A stretch of 58,171 nt of DNA, taken from contig NZ_FUXG01000018.1 of NCBI RefSeq assembly GCF_900167095.1, positions 1 to 58,171 on the forward strand. The letters are read 5' to 3'. Positions 50,399 through 57,792 of the stretch are shown one piece after another. The notes beneath the pieces are model-generated. The model saw only the letters and a program-made list of their open reading frames with translations. It was not told the DNA's origin and did not search any database. Source of the DNA: Oceanospirillum multiglobuliferum (GTDB lineage: Bacteria > Pseudomonadota > Gammaproteobacteria > Pseudomonadales > Halomonadaceae). The first letter of the stretch is position 1; the number at the start of each line of letters is the position of its first letter. The translations under genes were made by a program, and so were the position numbers.

Positions 50399-51363
50399 TA
50401 TGCGTCCTTATCGGCCGCCATATCGGCTTCTAATATTGCTAACATCTGCTTCATGTCTTCTGGTAGATCAATTTCCCACTCCATCCAGTCACCTGTTACA
50501 GGGTGCCAAAGTTCAAGGCGTTTGGCGTGCAGGGCTTGGCGCGGGAATTGACGGATGCTTTCTCTTAACTCTTCTGTACAACCCGCAGGTAAACGTAAGC
50601 GACCGCCATAAACTGGATCACCTAGTAGAGGATAGTTGACATAAGCCATGTGCACACGAATCTGGTGTGTACGACCTGTTTCTAGCTTACAGCGTACATG
50701 GGTATGGCCTCTAAAGCGTTTGACCACGCGATAGTGGGTTACGGCATGCTTGCCGCCTTCAACTACTGCCATGCGTTTACGGTCGCGTTGATGGCGAGCA
50801 ATAGGAGCGTCAACTTTACCCCCTCCCGTCATAAAACCTGTGGCGATGGCTTCGTATTCACGTCCCATCGAACGGTCTTGTAACTGTTCCACCAAACCGT
50901 TTTGCGCGATTAGGTTTTTAGCGACTACCATTAGGCCCGTAGTGTCTTTATCTAAACGGTGCACAATACCCACACGTGGTAAGTGCGCCATCTCAGGGGC
51001 ATGGTGCAAAAGGGCATTTAACAAAGTGCCGTTGTGATGGCCTGCGGCAGGGTGAACGACTAAACCTGCTGGCTTGTTAATCACCAAAATATCGTCATCT
51101 TCGTATACGATATCCAGCTCAATGTCTTGTGCCTGCCAAGCTTCACTGTTTTCAACAGTAGCATTTACTACCAAAAGCTCGCCGCCGATCAGTTTGTCTT
51201 TAGGTTTATGTACGACGCCATTGGCTGTCAGCGTGCCTTCCTTGATCCATGACTGAAGGCGAGCGCGTGAATATTCGGGAAACAGTTCTGCTGCCGCTTG
51301 GTCAATACGTGAGCCTGTCAGCTCAAAGGGCACAGTAGCCTGTAGGGAGATGGATTCAGCCAT
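50398..51363 (-). CDS. rluD: 23S rRNA pseudouridine(1911/1915/1917) synthase RluD
   Basis: Isomerises three uridines in helix 69 of 23S rRNA, at the subunit interface. The frame extends to 51462, but family alignment starts at MAESISLQATVPFEL (51363), giving 321 residues (E. coli 326). An N-terminal S4 domain (about 15-75, with SRIDQAAAELFPEYSRARLQ) precedes the catalytic domain. The catalytic aspartate is in GIVHRLDKDTTGLMVVAK near 140. No strong ribosome-binding site is visible. The order with bamD divergent and pgeF downstream is conserved. Confidence 0.95.
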   Translation of the reverse strand: MAESISLQATVPFELTGSRIDQAAAELFPEYSRARLQSWIKEGTLTANGVVHKPKDKLIGGELLVVNATVENSEAWQAQDIELDIVYEDDDILVINKPAGLVVHPAAGHHNGTLLNALLHHAPEMAHLPRVGIVHRLDKDTTGLMVVAKNLIAQNGLVEQLQDRSMGREYEAIATGFMTGGGKVDAPIARHQRDRKRMAVVEGGKHAVTHYRVVKRFRGHTHVRCKLETGRTHQIRVHMAYVNYPLLGDPVYGGRLRLPAGCTEELRESIRQFPRQALHAKRLELWHPVTGDWMEWEIDLPEDMKQMLAILEADMAADKDA

Positions 51364-51506
51364 GGGAACAATATATCCGAGAACAAGAGTGATAATAACG
51401 AGACTAATAAAACAGCAACAGGCATAGTTTGACCAACTTAGAATGCTCACGTAATTAGGCAAAGCCTGTGCTATAGTCGGTCGCCTGTTGATTCTACCAT
51501 CTAATA

Positions 51507-52403
51507 ATGATTTTTTTGATGATTATGCGTAATTTAGTCCAGTCTCTTATTTCTCGTGTACCTTTTACCAAAGCTTCTTTGTTGGGTATCGCATGCTTGT
51601 CTAGCTTTGTGCTGTTAAGTGGTTGTGCGAAAGATCGCACCGCAGAAGATTTAGCCAAAGCTGAGCGCACTTTGTATATAGAGGCGCAAGACTCGCTTAA
51701 AGGTGATAACTACATTCGTGGCTTAGAGCTATTACAAACCTTAGAAACCAAATACCCGTTGGGGCGGTTTTCTGAGCAAGCTCAGTTAGAACAAATTTAT
51801 GCACAGTTTCAAAGCCAAGATTATGAAACCGCGCGGATTGCCGCTGAGCGATTTATTCGTCTGAACCCACGTCACCAGCATGTTGACTACGCGTATTACA
51901 TGAAGGGCTTGTCTGCTTATATGGCAGGTCGCTATATGTTAGAGGGCATGGAGTTAGTTGATATTTCTGAGCGCGACTTAGGCTCTACCCGTGATGCTTT
52001 CACCGATTTTGATACACTTATCAAACGCTTCCCAGAGAGCCGTTACGCAACCGATGCTCGTCAACGGATGCTGTTTATTCGTAACGTGCTGGCGCGTAAT
52101 GAAGTATTTATTGCTAAGTTTTATATCCAGAAAGGCGGTTATCTTGCGGCAATTAACCGTAGTCGCTACGTGCTAGAAAACTACCCCACGGCACCGACTA
52201 CAGCAGATGCCTTAGCCACATTGACAGAAGCCTATTTGCATTTGGGTATGAAAGACCTTGCGCGTGAATCATTGGCACTGTTGAAAGCGCAGTACCCGAA
52301 ACATGCACAGCTGACCGAAAAAGGTGAGCTAAAACTGATAAAACCAATTGGCGAGAAAAGCAAAGCCCCTTGGGAAGCGTTAATACCTGATCTGTTTAGT
52401 TAA
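51507..52403 (+). CDS. bamD: Outer membrane assembly lipoprotein BamD
   Basis: Essential lipoprotein of the BAM complex that inserts beta-barrel proteins into the outer membrane. The frame has possible starts at 51507, 51519 and 51525, none with a clear ribosome-binding site; I keep the longest (298 residues), though the 51525 start gives a tidier signal peptide. The lipobox is LLSGC at about residues 36-40. The mature part is TPR-like, starting DRTAEDLAKAERTLY, with LQTLETKYPLGRFSEQAQLE and AINRSRYVLENYPTAPTTADAL. It is divergent from rluD, as in E. coli. Confidence 0.95.
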   Translation: MIFLMIMRNLVQSLISRVPFTKASLLGIACLSSFVLLSGCAKDRTAEDLAKAERTLYIEAQDSLKGDNYIRGLELLQTLETKYPLGRFSEQAQLEQIYAQFQSQDYETARIAAERFIRLNPRHQHVDYAYYMKGLSAYMAGRYMLEGMELVDISERDLGSTRDAFTDFDTLIKRFPESRYATDARQRMLFIRNVLARNEVFIAKFYIQKGGYLAAINRSRYVLENYPTAPTTADALATLTEAYLHLGMKDLARESLALLKAQYPKHAQLTEKGELKLIKPIGEKSKAPWEALIPDLFS

Positions 52404-52485
52404 TTCTGCATTGGTGAACCAAAGACCATTGCGTTGATCTAAATTGGTTGAAAGGCGTTGGTAGGTGTCAAAAGGATAACAAGTG

Positions 52486-52752
52486 ATGGGATTTATGATT
52501 TTTCGACTGATAATTTTTATTGCAATTGTTTGGTTTGGCCTACGTATTCTAAAAGCCTATAACCAAAAGAAATTGACCAAAAACAGTGCGGAAACGAACG
52601 CAGAGGCAGATCAAACGCCGGAGCAAATGGTGCAGTGTCGTTTCTGTAATCTACATTTACCGCAGAAAGATGCCGTAAAACATGAAAAACTTTGGTTTTG
52701 CTGCCACGAGCACTTAAATCGATTTTTAGCCCACGGGCCAGAAAAGAAGTAA
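52486..52752 (+). CDS. PP0621 family protein (small membrane-anchored, Cys/His motif)
   Basis: An 88-residue protein of unknown function, similar in layout to Pseudomonas PP0621-type proteins found near thiO and the minor pilins. One N-terminal membrane helix (about 3-20) is followed by a polar linker and a C-terminal CRFCNLHLP...WFCCHEHLNRF segment whose Cys and His residues could bind zinc. ATG at 52486 has AAGGA 9 nt upstream; a GTG one codon earlier (52483) is also possible. A terminator follows at 52785. Confidence 0.78.
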   Translation: MGFMIFRLIIFIAIVWFGLRILKAYNQKKLTKNSAETNAEADQTPEQMVQCRFCNLHLPQKDAVKHEKLWFCCHEHLNRFLAHGPEKK

Positions 52753-52784
52753 TAAGCCTTAATCCTCTCTCTCTACTCTTATTC

Positions 52785-52813
52785 AACCAGCTCAGCGATG
52801 AGCTGGTTTTTTT
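52785..52813 (+). terminator. Terminator after the PP0621 family gene
   Basis: A 10-bp perfect stem, AACCAGCTCA (52785-52794) with TGAGCTGGTT (52799-52808), a GCGA tetraloop and a T7 run: a strong intrinsic terminator. It lies between converging genes, and the minus-strand partner lacks an equally good tail. Confidence 0.93.
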
Positions 52814-52839
52814 ATTTAAACAGAAAATAAAGTCCGTTA

Positions 52840-53958
52840 TTAAATCATCACGCCTTGTTCTGCTTGCTTCAAACGTAAAGCGGGCTGATAAGGCGCTGGG
52901 TCAATAATCGGTGTGTTGCCTAATAATTGATCGCAAAGCAGCTGTGTGGCGGCTGGCGCCAGTACTAAGCCGTTACGGAAGTGTCCCGCGTTGAGATGTA
53001 ATTTACCTACGCTTGGTATTGCACCGATAAAAGGGATGCCATCTGGTGAACCGGGGCGTAAGCCTGCCCAATGATATTCAGGCTCTAGGTCTTTCAGCGC
53101 GGGTAATATCGCGTGGGCTGAAGCAATTAACGATTGTTTGGCTTCTTCTGTTGTTTGCTTGTCAAAATCGGCATATTCCAATGTAGAGCCCACTAAAATA
53201 CGGCCATCATTACGCGGAATCACATAACGGCCATCTAACATGACTACGCGGTTGACCAAGCCTTTTGGCGCGTTATACACCAGCATTTGTCCCTTTACGG
53301 GTGCAATTGGCAAGTTGGGTATGATTGGGGCTAACAGAGCTGAACTCCAAGCCCCTGCGGTCACGATCACTTGGCCTGCGCTGAGCACTGAGTTTGCGGT
53401 ATCCACACCAATAGCTTGGCCGTCCATCTGACGAATCGCTTTAATTTCGACATGTTCAATGATGCGTATGTTTGGCCTCAGTTCTAAGCTGCGCTTTAGA
53501 GCTTGCCCCAAGCGAGGATTGCGGATGCTACCGACTTCAGGCATCCAAATGGCTTGCACTTTACCAGCGGCGATATTCGGCTCAGTTTGGTAAATAAAAT
53601 CAGCTTCCACTTGAGTCAGAGGCTGTTGGTGACGCGCGGCCCACGCCAGTGCTTCGGCCTCATCTTCAACCCGCAGCATCAGCATACCACCAGCACGGTA
53701 CTCGGGGTCTATTTCTGTTTCAGCCAATAACTGTTGGGCCAATTTGGGATAAAAACCTTGTGACCAATTGGCAAGTGCGGTGATCTCTGGACGATAGCGC
53801 CAAGGATATAGCGGCGACACAATACCACCGCCCGCCCAAGAGGACTCTTGGCCTAATGCATTTTTGTCTACGATGGTGACATCTGCACCGCTATCCGCCA
53901 GTGTGCGCGCCATCATCATGCCGATAACACCGCCGCCTACAATTAAAAAATCGTTCAA
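52840..53958 (-). CDS. thiO: Glycine oxidase ThiO (FAD-dependent)
   Basis: FAD-dependent amine oxidase that makes the glycine imine for the thiazole ring of thiamine in some bacteria. The 372 residues (B. subtilis ThiO 369) begin with the dinucleotide fold MNDFLIVGGGVIGMMMARTLADSG (GGGVIG loop at 8-13) and continue with ESSWAGGGIVSPLYPWRY, typical of ThiO. The C-terminal part has HWAGLRPGSPDGIPFIG and HFRNGLVLAPAATQLL. No other thiamine genes are nearby, so D-amino-acid oxidation remains possible. Position between bamD and the pilins mirrors Pseudomonas. Confidence 0.9.
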   Translation of the reverse strand: MNDFLIVGGGVIGMMMARTLADSGADVTIVDKNALGQESSWAGGGIVSPLYPWRYRPEITALANWSQGFYPKLAQQLLAETEIDPEYRAGGMLMLRVEDEAEALAWAARHQQPLTQVEADFIYQTEPNIAAGKVQAIWMPEVGSIRNPRLGQALKRSLELRPNIRIIEHVEIKAIRQMDGQAIGVDTANSVLSAGQVIVTAGAWSSALLAPIIPNLPIAPVKGQMLVYNAPKGLVNRVVMLDGRYVIPRNDGRILVGSTLEYADFDKQTTEEAKQSLIASAHAILPALKDLEPEYHWAGLRPGSPDGIPFIGAIPSVGKLHLNAGHFRNGLVLAPAATQLLCDQLLGNTPIIDPAPYQPALRLKQAEQGVMI

Positions 53959-53988
53959 AATGGTCTCTTCCGCTCTGATAAGTGGTTG

Positions 53989-55353
53989 TTAATTACAAGC
54001 CGTATCTTGTATTGAAATTTCCAATTCGCTGTAATCAGTGCCAGTCCATGTTGCACAGCCTTGAATTTGGTCTTTAGCCAGTATTTTGGTTGGTGACTCA
54101 AGGGTAAAGTGAACATTTTTTACAAATTTACCGAGGTAGTCACCTGTGCCTGGCTCAGCGGTGATGGTATTCAGATATAAGTGATAAGTGATACCGCTGT
54201 AAAATACTAATAAGCTACCCTCTTCGAGCAAGGTAATATTATTGGTGTTGTTCGTCACTATGGCTTGACCATCTCTGTTGGCGCTTTCTTCTGTTGGGAA
54301 TGCTAGGGCTATGCTTACAGGGTAACGGTAAACTAGGTCTGCCACCCCGCCAGAGCCGCAACCATAAGGTAAATTACTGGCATCGGTAGAGTAGCCGTTC
54401 AAGAATTGATGACTGCCGTCATTAAATAACAGTATCTCAACACCACTTATTGCAAAGGCTTTTCCTGACAAACTTGACCAGTTAGAGAAGCAGATCGTAT
54501 CAATACCACTACCTCCAGTAACACTAGCCGCACCTTTTATTTCAGCGACCATTAACAAGTCATCACCAGCCCCTAAATTAATACTGGCAGACCCCGTTAA
54601 GCTGTCATTGATTTGCACAGTATCATCACCTGCACCCATATTTAGGCTTAGAGACCCGTTCGCTTTTCCCGTTACCAAAAGTTTGTCGTCGCCAGACGTG
54701 CCGTTAAGAGAGGCTGAGCCGTTGAGCTTGTCGATGTAGTCTCGACCCGTTAAATAGGATGCCTTTTTACCTAACGCCTTTAAATTATCTTTAGCGATAT
54801 CAAGACCTGTTAGCGGTGTGCCAATGGAAATTTCTTGCTCGTTATCAATATCAACCTCAACAACTGTTGTTGGAGGTGTTGGATCTGGTTCTGGTTCTGG
54901 TGTTGTTTGGCAGTTGGTCGGGGTGAAAATACACTTCCCTGCTGTAACTCGTTCGCTATCTGTGGCTGAGAGCATATTGTCAGGATAAAGCACGGCGCTC
55001 AGTTGTAGATTTTGTGTGCGATTTTGGCTGTCGGTCCAAGTTATGCTGCTTTGATATTGTTGAGCACCAGCAACCCCAGCAAAGCCTGTTACTGTCCAGC
55101 TTCGGTCATACTCTGCATTGACGCCAGCCACATCATCCTCTGTACCATTGGCTGCGGTATCGTGATTGATTCTAAGGTTTTCGATCTCTTGCTGCGCTAA
55201 AGCTAAAGCTTGTGTTCGGGCTTTGGTCGCACTACCAGTATGTAGTAGATCCGCTTGAAATTTTGCGGTGGTGATCATGCCGACTGACACCACCAGTACA
55301 ATCACTAGTATTTCAATCAGGGTCATGCCTGATTGTTGGCTGTGCTTTATCAT
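53989..55353 (-). CDS. PilV-like minor pilin with beta-solenoid/RTX-like repeat insert
   Basis: Type IV pilus minor pilin of unusual size. The frame is open to 55413, but AGAGG 7 nt before ATG at 55353 gives 454 residues. The leader peptide MIKHSQQSG is followed by MTLIEILVIVLVVSVGM, with cleavage after Gly9 and Glu at mature position 5, as in substrates of PilD. Residues 1-130 look like PilV. A Pro/Glu linker (150-163) leads to four 21-residue repeats (212-290) with LNMGAGDDTVQI, INLGAGDDLLMV and GGSGIDTICF, resembling Ca-binding RTX turns. About 165 more residues follow, with three cysteines. PilV is normally 150-200 residues. It takes the place after pilX where pilY1 usually lies. Confidence 0.8.
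   Translation of the reverse strand: MIKHSQQSGMTLIEILVIVLVVSVGMITTAKFQADLLHTGSATKARTQALALAQQEIENLRINHDTAANGTEDDVAGVNAEYDRSWTVTGFAGVAGAQQYQSSITWTDSQNRTQNLQLSAVLYPDNMLSATDSERVTAGKCIFTPTNCQTTPEPEPDPTPPTTVVEVDIDNEQEISIGTPLTGLDIAKDNLKALGKKASYLTGRDYIDKLNGSASLNGTSGDDKLLVTGKANGSLSLNMGAGDDTVQINDSLTGSASINLGAGDDLLMVAEIKGAASVTGGSGIDTICFSNWSSLSGKAFAISGVEILLFNDGSHQFLNGYSTDASNLPYGCGSGGVADLVYRYPVSIALAFPTEESANRDGQAIVTNNTNNITLLEEGSLLVFYSGITYHLYLNTITAEPGTGDYLGKFVKNVHFTLESPTKILAKDQIQGCATWTGTDYSELEISIQDTACN
54484..54720 (-). repeat. Four diverged 63-bp repeats in the pilV-like gene
   Basis: At protein level (residues 212-290) four units of about 21 residues follow the pattern S-x-S-[LI]-N-x-G-[AS]-G-D-D-x-[LV]-x-[VI]. 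DNA copies are diverged, so the repeat is visible mainly in translation. Confidence 0.75.
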
Positions 55354-55406
55354 GATTACCTCTACTGCTGTCCTTAGCTCTATTTTACGTAGGTCTTGCA
55401 GGCTTA

Positions 55407-55871
55407 CTACCAATCTCGCCAGCTGCCAGGCACTCGAATATAAAGGTTGTTATTGCGATCTTCTAATAACCGAATCACTTGAGTGCGGGTGAGATCTGAG
55501 TCGTTATTAGCAACAGCGGTAGCAGTAACTTCAACCAGATATAGATCACAAGCTCCACTTAAGCAATTGCGCTCATACTGCACGCTTAGAGTATAGCTGT
55601 CGCTACCTGCGGTAATAGTAGTAGGGGTGGCAGTAGTCGTGTTCGCCGCTGACCATACAACCGTGCTGAAATTACTGTTAAACCAACCAATGCCATATTC
55701 AAGTGCGGCCTCTGCTGCATAGCCAACTTCTTTGCCCCGCAGCTCATTGGCTGAAATCGTTTGTTCGGTTAACAGGGTTTTAGCCGTCGTAAAACTCAAA
55801 ATTGTGAGCGTGATCATCAGCACTACGGTGAAAAGCAAGGTGACCATGCCTTGTTGAGATTTCCGATTCAT
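55407..55871 (-). CDS. pilX: Type IV pilus minor pilin PilX-like
   Basis: Minor pilin expected at the pilus tip complex. Three ATGs follow AAGGAG; the third, at 55871, has the proper 6-nt spacing and gives 154 residues starting MNRKSQQGMVTLLFTVVLMITL. Cleavage after QQG leaves Leu, not Glu, at mature position 5, as in PilX/GspK proteins that sit first at the tip. Two cysteines occur in NCLSGACDLY. It follows pilW directly, and its ribosome-binding site overlaps the pilW stop. The pilV-like gene comes 53 nt later. Confidence 0.85.
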   Translation of the reverse strand: MNRKSQQGMVTLLFTVVLMITLTILSFTTAKTLLTEQTISANELRGKEVGYAAEAALEYGIGWFNSNFSTVVWSAANTTTATPTTITAGSDSYTLSVQYERNCLSGACDLYLVEVTATAVANNDSDLTRTQVIRLLEDRNNNLYIRVPGSWRDW

Positions 55872-55881
55872 CATCATCTCC

Positions 55882-56628
55882 TTACGGCACTGTAAATAAG
55901 CGGTCATTACGGACGCGCACACGATTGCTAACGGTTAGGCTATAATCCCCCACGCTGCCCGTAATGCTAATGGCGATATTACGGGTTTCAAGGCAGTTTG
56001 TGCCTGACTCGCAGGTTGTGTCGGTATTGGTAATATCCAGTTGCTCAGGTGCTGCAATAACAGTGCCTGCGGCATTGATATAGCTGAGAGTGAAGCTAGT
56101 GATTTCGACTTCATCTTCTGTCAAACCTTCCCATTGGCCATTACTGCAATTCAATACATCACCAGGTGCCACTGCGCCGCCTTTACGCATTTTCAGGCCT
56201 TTGTTTTGTAGCTTAAAGCCGAAGTGATTCATCCCTCCATTATAGGGATCACCGTCTAAGTTTCTGTCATAGCTGTATGTGACGCAGTCACATAAGTTGT
56301 TGGTGCAGTTTAGGGTGTTATCTGCGGCATTCCATAAGGTCAGATTACTGGTACTGTCCATAAAAGGGTTACTGCCGTATTGAGAAAATTGGGCGCTGTC
56401 TAATGCGAGGGGTCGCACAATCCCCCCTGCCCGTTTTAACTCGCTACTGATCAGGTCAAGACTGGCGCGTAGATTATGATTCAGCTGCGCCTGTTGGTTA
56501 TTCTGATTGGTACTGTTCAAAGTCGCCAAATAAGCATTAATCACAGCGCTGACCAGCAATACGCCTAGCACCATTGCAATCAATAGTTCAGGTAAAGAAA
56601 AGCCTTGTTGTCGAGTCCGTTTTAACAT
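55882..56628 (-). CDS. pilW: Type IV pilus minor pilin PilW-like
   Basis: Minor pilin/pseudopilin of the PilW type (248 residues). The leader MLKRTRQQG is followed by FSLPELLIAMVLGVLLVSAVI, with the processed Phe and mature Glu5. The long periplasmic domain contains six cysteines, including CTNNLCDC, and NRVRVRNDRLFTVP at the end. Its start overlaps the end of the FimT-like gene by 7 nt, so translation is coupled. Acts with PilX, PilV and FimT-like proteins to prime pilus assembly. Confidence 0.87.
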   Translation of the reverse strand: MLKRTRQQGFSLPELLIAMVLGVLLVSAVINAYLATLNSTNQNNQQAQLNHNLRASLDLISSELKRAGGIVRPLALDSAQFSQYGSNPFMDSTSNLTLWNAADNTLNCTNNLCDCVTYSYDRNLDGDPYNGGMNHFGFKLQNKGLKMRKGGAVAPGDVLNCSNGQWEGLTEDEVEITSFTLSYINAAGTVIAAPEQLDITNTDTTCESGTNCLETRNIAISITGSVGDYSLTVSNRVRVRNDRLFTVP

Positions 56629-57152
56629 GAGGAAAGTCCTGCAACTGCGCCCTCATTGACACACACACGTATTCTGCCTAATACAGAGGTGATAGTGCGA
56701 GCTTGATTGGCTCCCGACAGAAACTGATAAGTGCCTGTATTGGCGGTGCCTCGTACCGCATCAAAAGTAATGTTGGAGGCTGGGGCAGCGGTCAAACTAA
56801 CCCCCTCATAGTCATTGCTACTGATTCGGCGCAGTACATCAGTGCCATCAATAGATAATACGCAGGCATTAGCGGTGGCGGGGTCGGTAATAGTGCAGTC
56901 GCAATTGGCGTTGGTACTGACACCTATGCACCAAGCGGTGCCGTTGATGTTAGAGTCAATAATCACATTTTGATTGCGTTTAATGGCTTCTGATCGAGCA
57001 AAAGCCAACTCCTGTTTAACATTTAACACTGCGCCCCTGAGTTGCTCTCGACGGATGTAGTCTCCCATTTGTGGTACAGCGGTTGCCGCTAAAATGCCCA
57101 CAATGGTGACCGCAATCAGTAGTTCGAGCAGGGTAAATCCTTTATTGCGCAC
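56622..57152 (-). CDS. fimT: GspH/FimT family pseudopilin
   Basis: Minor pilin of the FimT/FimU/GspH group (176 residues). The short leader MRNKG is followed by FTLLELLIAVTIVGILAATAVP, with mature Glu5. The soluble domain has ELAFARSEAIKRNQNVII, typical of GspH/FimT, and ends GRIRVCVNEG. FimT of some bacteria binds DNA in natural transformation; FimU belongs to the tip complex. I cannot decide between them. It is first gene of the minus-strand pilin operon and divergent from pilE, with 83 bp between the two starts. Confidence 0.85.
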   Translation of the reverse strand: MRNKGFTLLELLIAVTIVGILAATAVPQMGDYIRREQLRGAVLNVKQELAFARSEAIKRNQNVIIDSNINGTAWCIGVSTNANCDCTITDPATANACVLSIDGTDVLRRISSNDYEGVSLTAAPASNITFDAVRGTANTGTYQFLSGANQARTITSVLGRIRVCVNEGAVAGLSSC

Positions 57153-57235
57153 AACCCACCCCTGTTCTTACATTTTTGATTCACTTAACATGCCATGCAA
57201 CCCTGAGTTACACAAGCAAACAGATGGAGTTCGCC

Positions 57236-57634
57236 ATGCAAATTCGGCAACAAGGATTTACGTTAATTGAGCTATTAATTGTGGTTGCCATTATCGGCAT
57301 ATTGGCCTCTGTGGCTTATCCGTCATATCAGAACTACGGTATGGAAAGTCGTCGAGCCGATGCCCATGTGTCTATTTTAAAAATTCAACTGGCACAAGAA
57401 AACTGGCGGGTATCTCACAGTAGTTATACTGATAACATGACAAACGTGGGCTTAAATCTGAATACAACGTCAGATGAAGGCTTTTATGATCTAAAAATAA
57501 CAGACAGTGGTAAGACCGGTTATAAAATTACGGCCACGGCTAAAGGTGTACAACTGAATGATACAGGCTGTACCAGTATCGTGTTGACTAAGAACACCAC
57601 TGGAGAAGCGAAAAGCCCACCTGCTTGTTGGTAG
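57236..57634 (+). CDS. pilE: Type IV pilin PilE-like
   Basis: Pilin of the PilE type (132 residues). Earlier ATGs at 57176 and 57224 are in frame, but GGAG at 57226-57229 fits the ATG at 57236. The leader MQIRQQG precedes FTLIELLIVVAIIGILASVAYPSYQNY, with mature Glu5 and the usual helix. The C-terminal part holds two cysteines (GCTS...PPACW) that should form the disulphide D-region. Small size suggests a minor pilin like Pseudomonas PilE, which closes the minor pilin cluster, but here it is on the opposite strand. Confidence 0.9.
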   Translation: MQIRQQGFTLIELLIVVAIIGILASVAYPSYQNYGMESRRADAHVSILKIQLAQENWRVSHSSYTDNMTNVGLNLNTTSDEGFYDLKITDSGKTGYKITATAKGVQLNDTGCTSIVLTKNTTGEAKSPPACW

Positions 57635-57745
57635 TTAATGGTAGTTAGTAGTTAATTGAGGTGGAAGGCACTGATAATATTTTATCGGTGAATAAGCTTT
57701 TCACCTCACAATCACACCCTAAATTTAGCAAAACTCCGCGTAAAC

Positions 57746-57792
57746 CCTCGCCCAATCGGGCGGGGATACAAGCGGGAACCGCGCAGCGGTTC
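57746..57792 (-). mobile_element. Subterminal hairpins of an IS200/IS605-type element (right end)
   Basis: Two hairpins lie just beyond the transposase stop: CCTCGCCC (57746-57753) with GGGCGGGG (57758-57765) around AATC, and GAACCGC (57776-57782) with GCGGTTC (57786-57792) around GCA, the latter overlapping the stop codon. IS200/IS605 elements end in such subterminal hairpins that TnpA recognises on single-stranded DNA. The exact end of the element is not determined. Confidence 0.5.

Noticed and set aside
51364..51462. 33-residue N-terminal extension of RluD with a hydrophobic segment
   Set aside because: Family alignment begins at MAES (51363), and RluD is cytoplasmic; the extension is upstream non-coding DNA read in frame.
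57153..57235. TGGCAT on the minus strand as a sigma-54 -24 element
   Set aside because: The -12 GC at the required spacing is missing.
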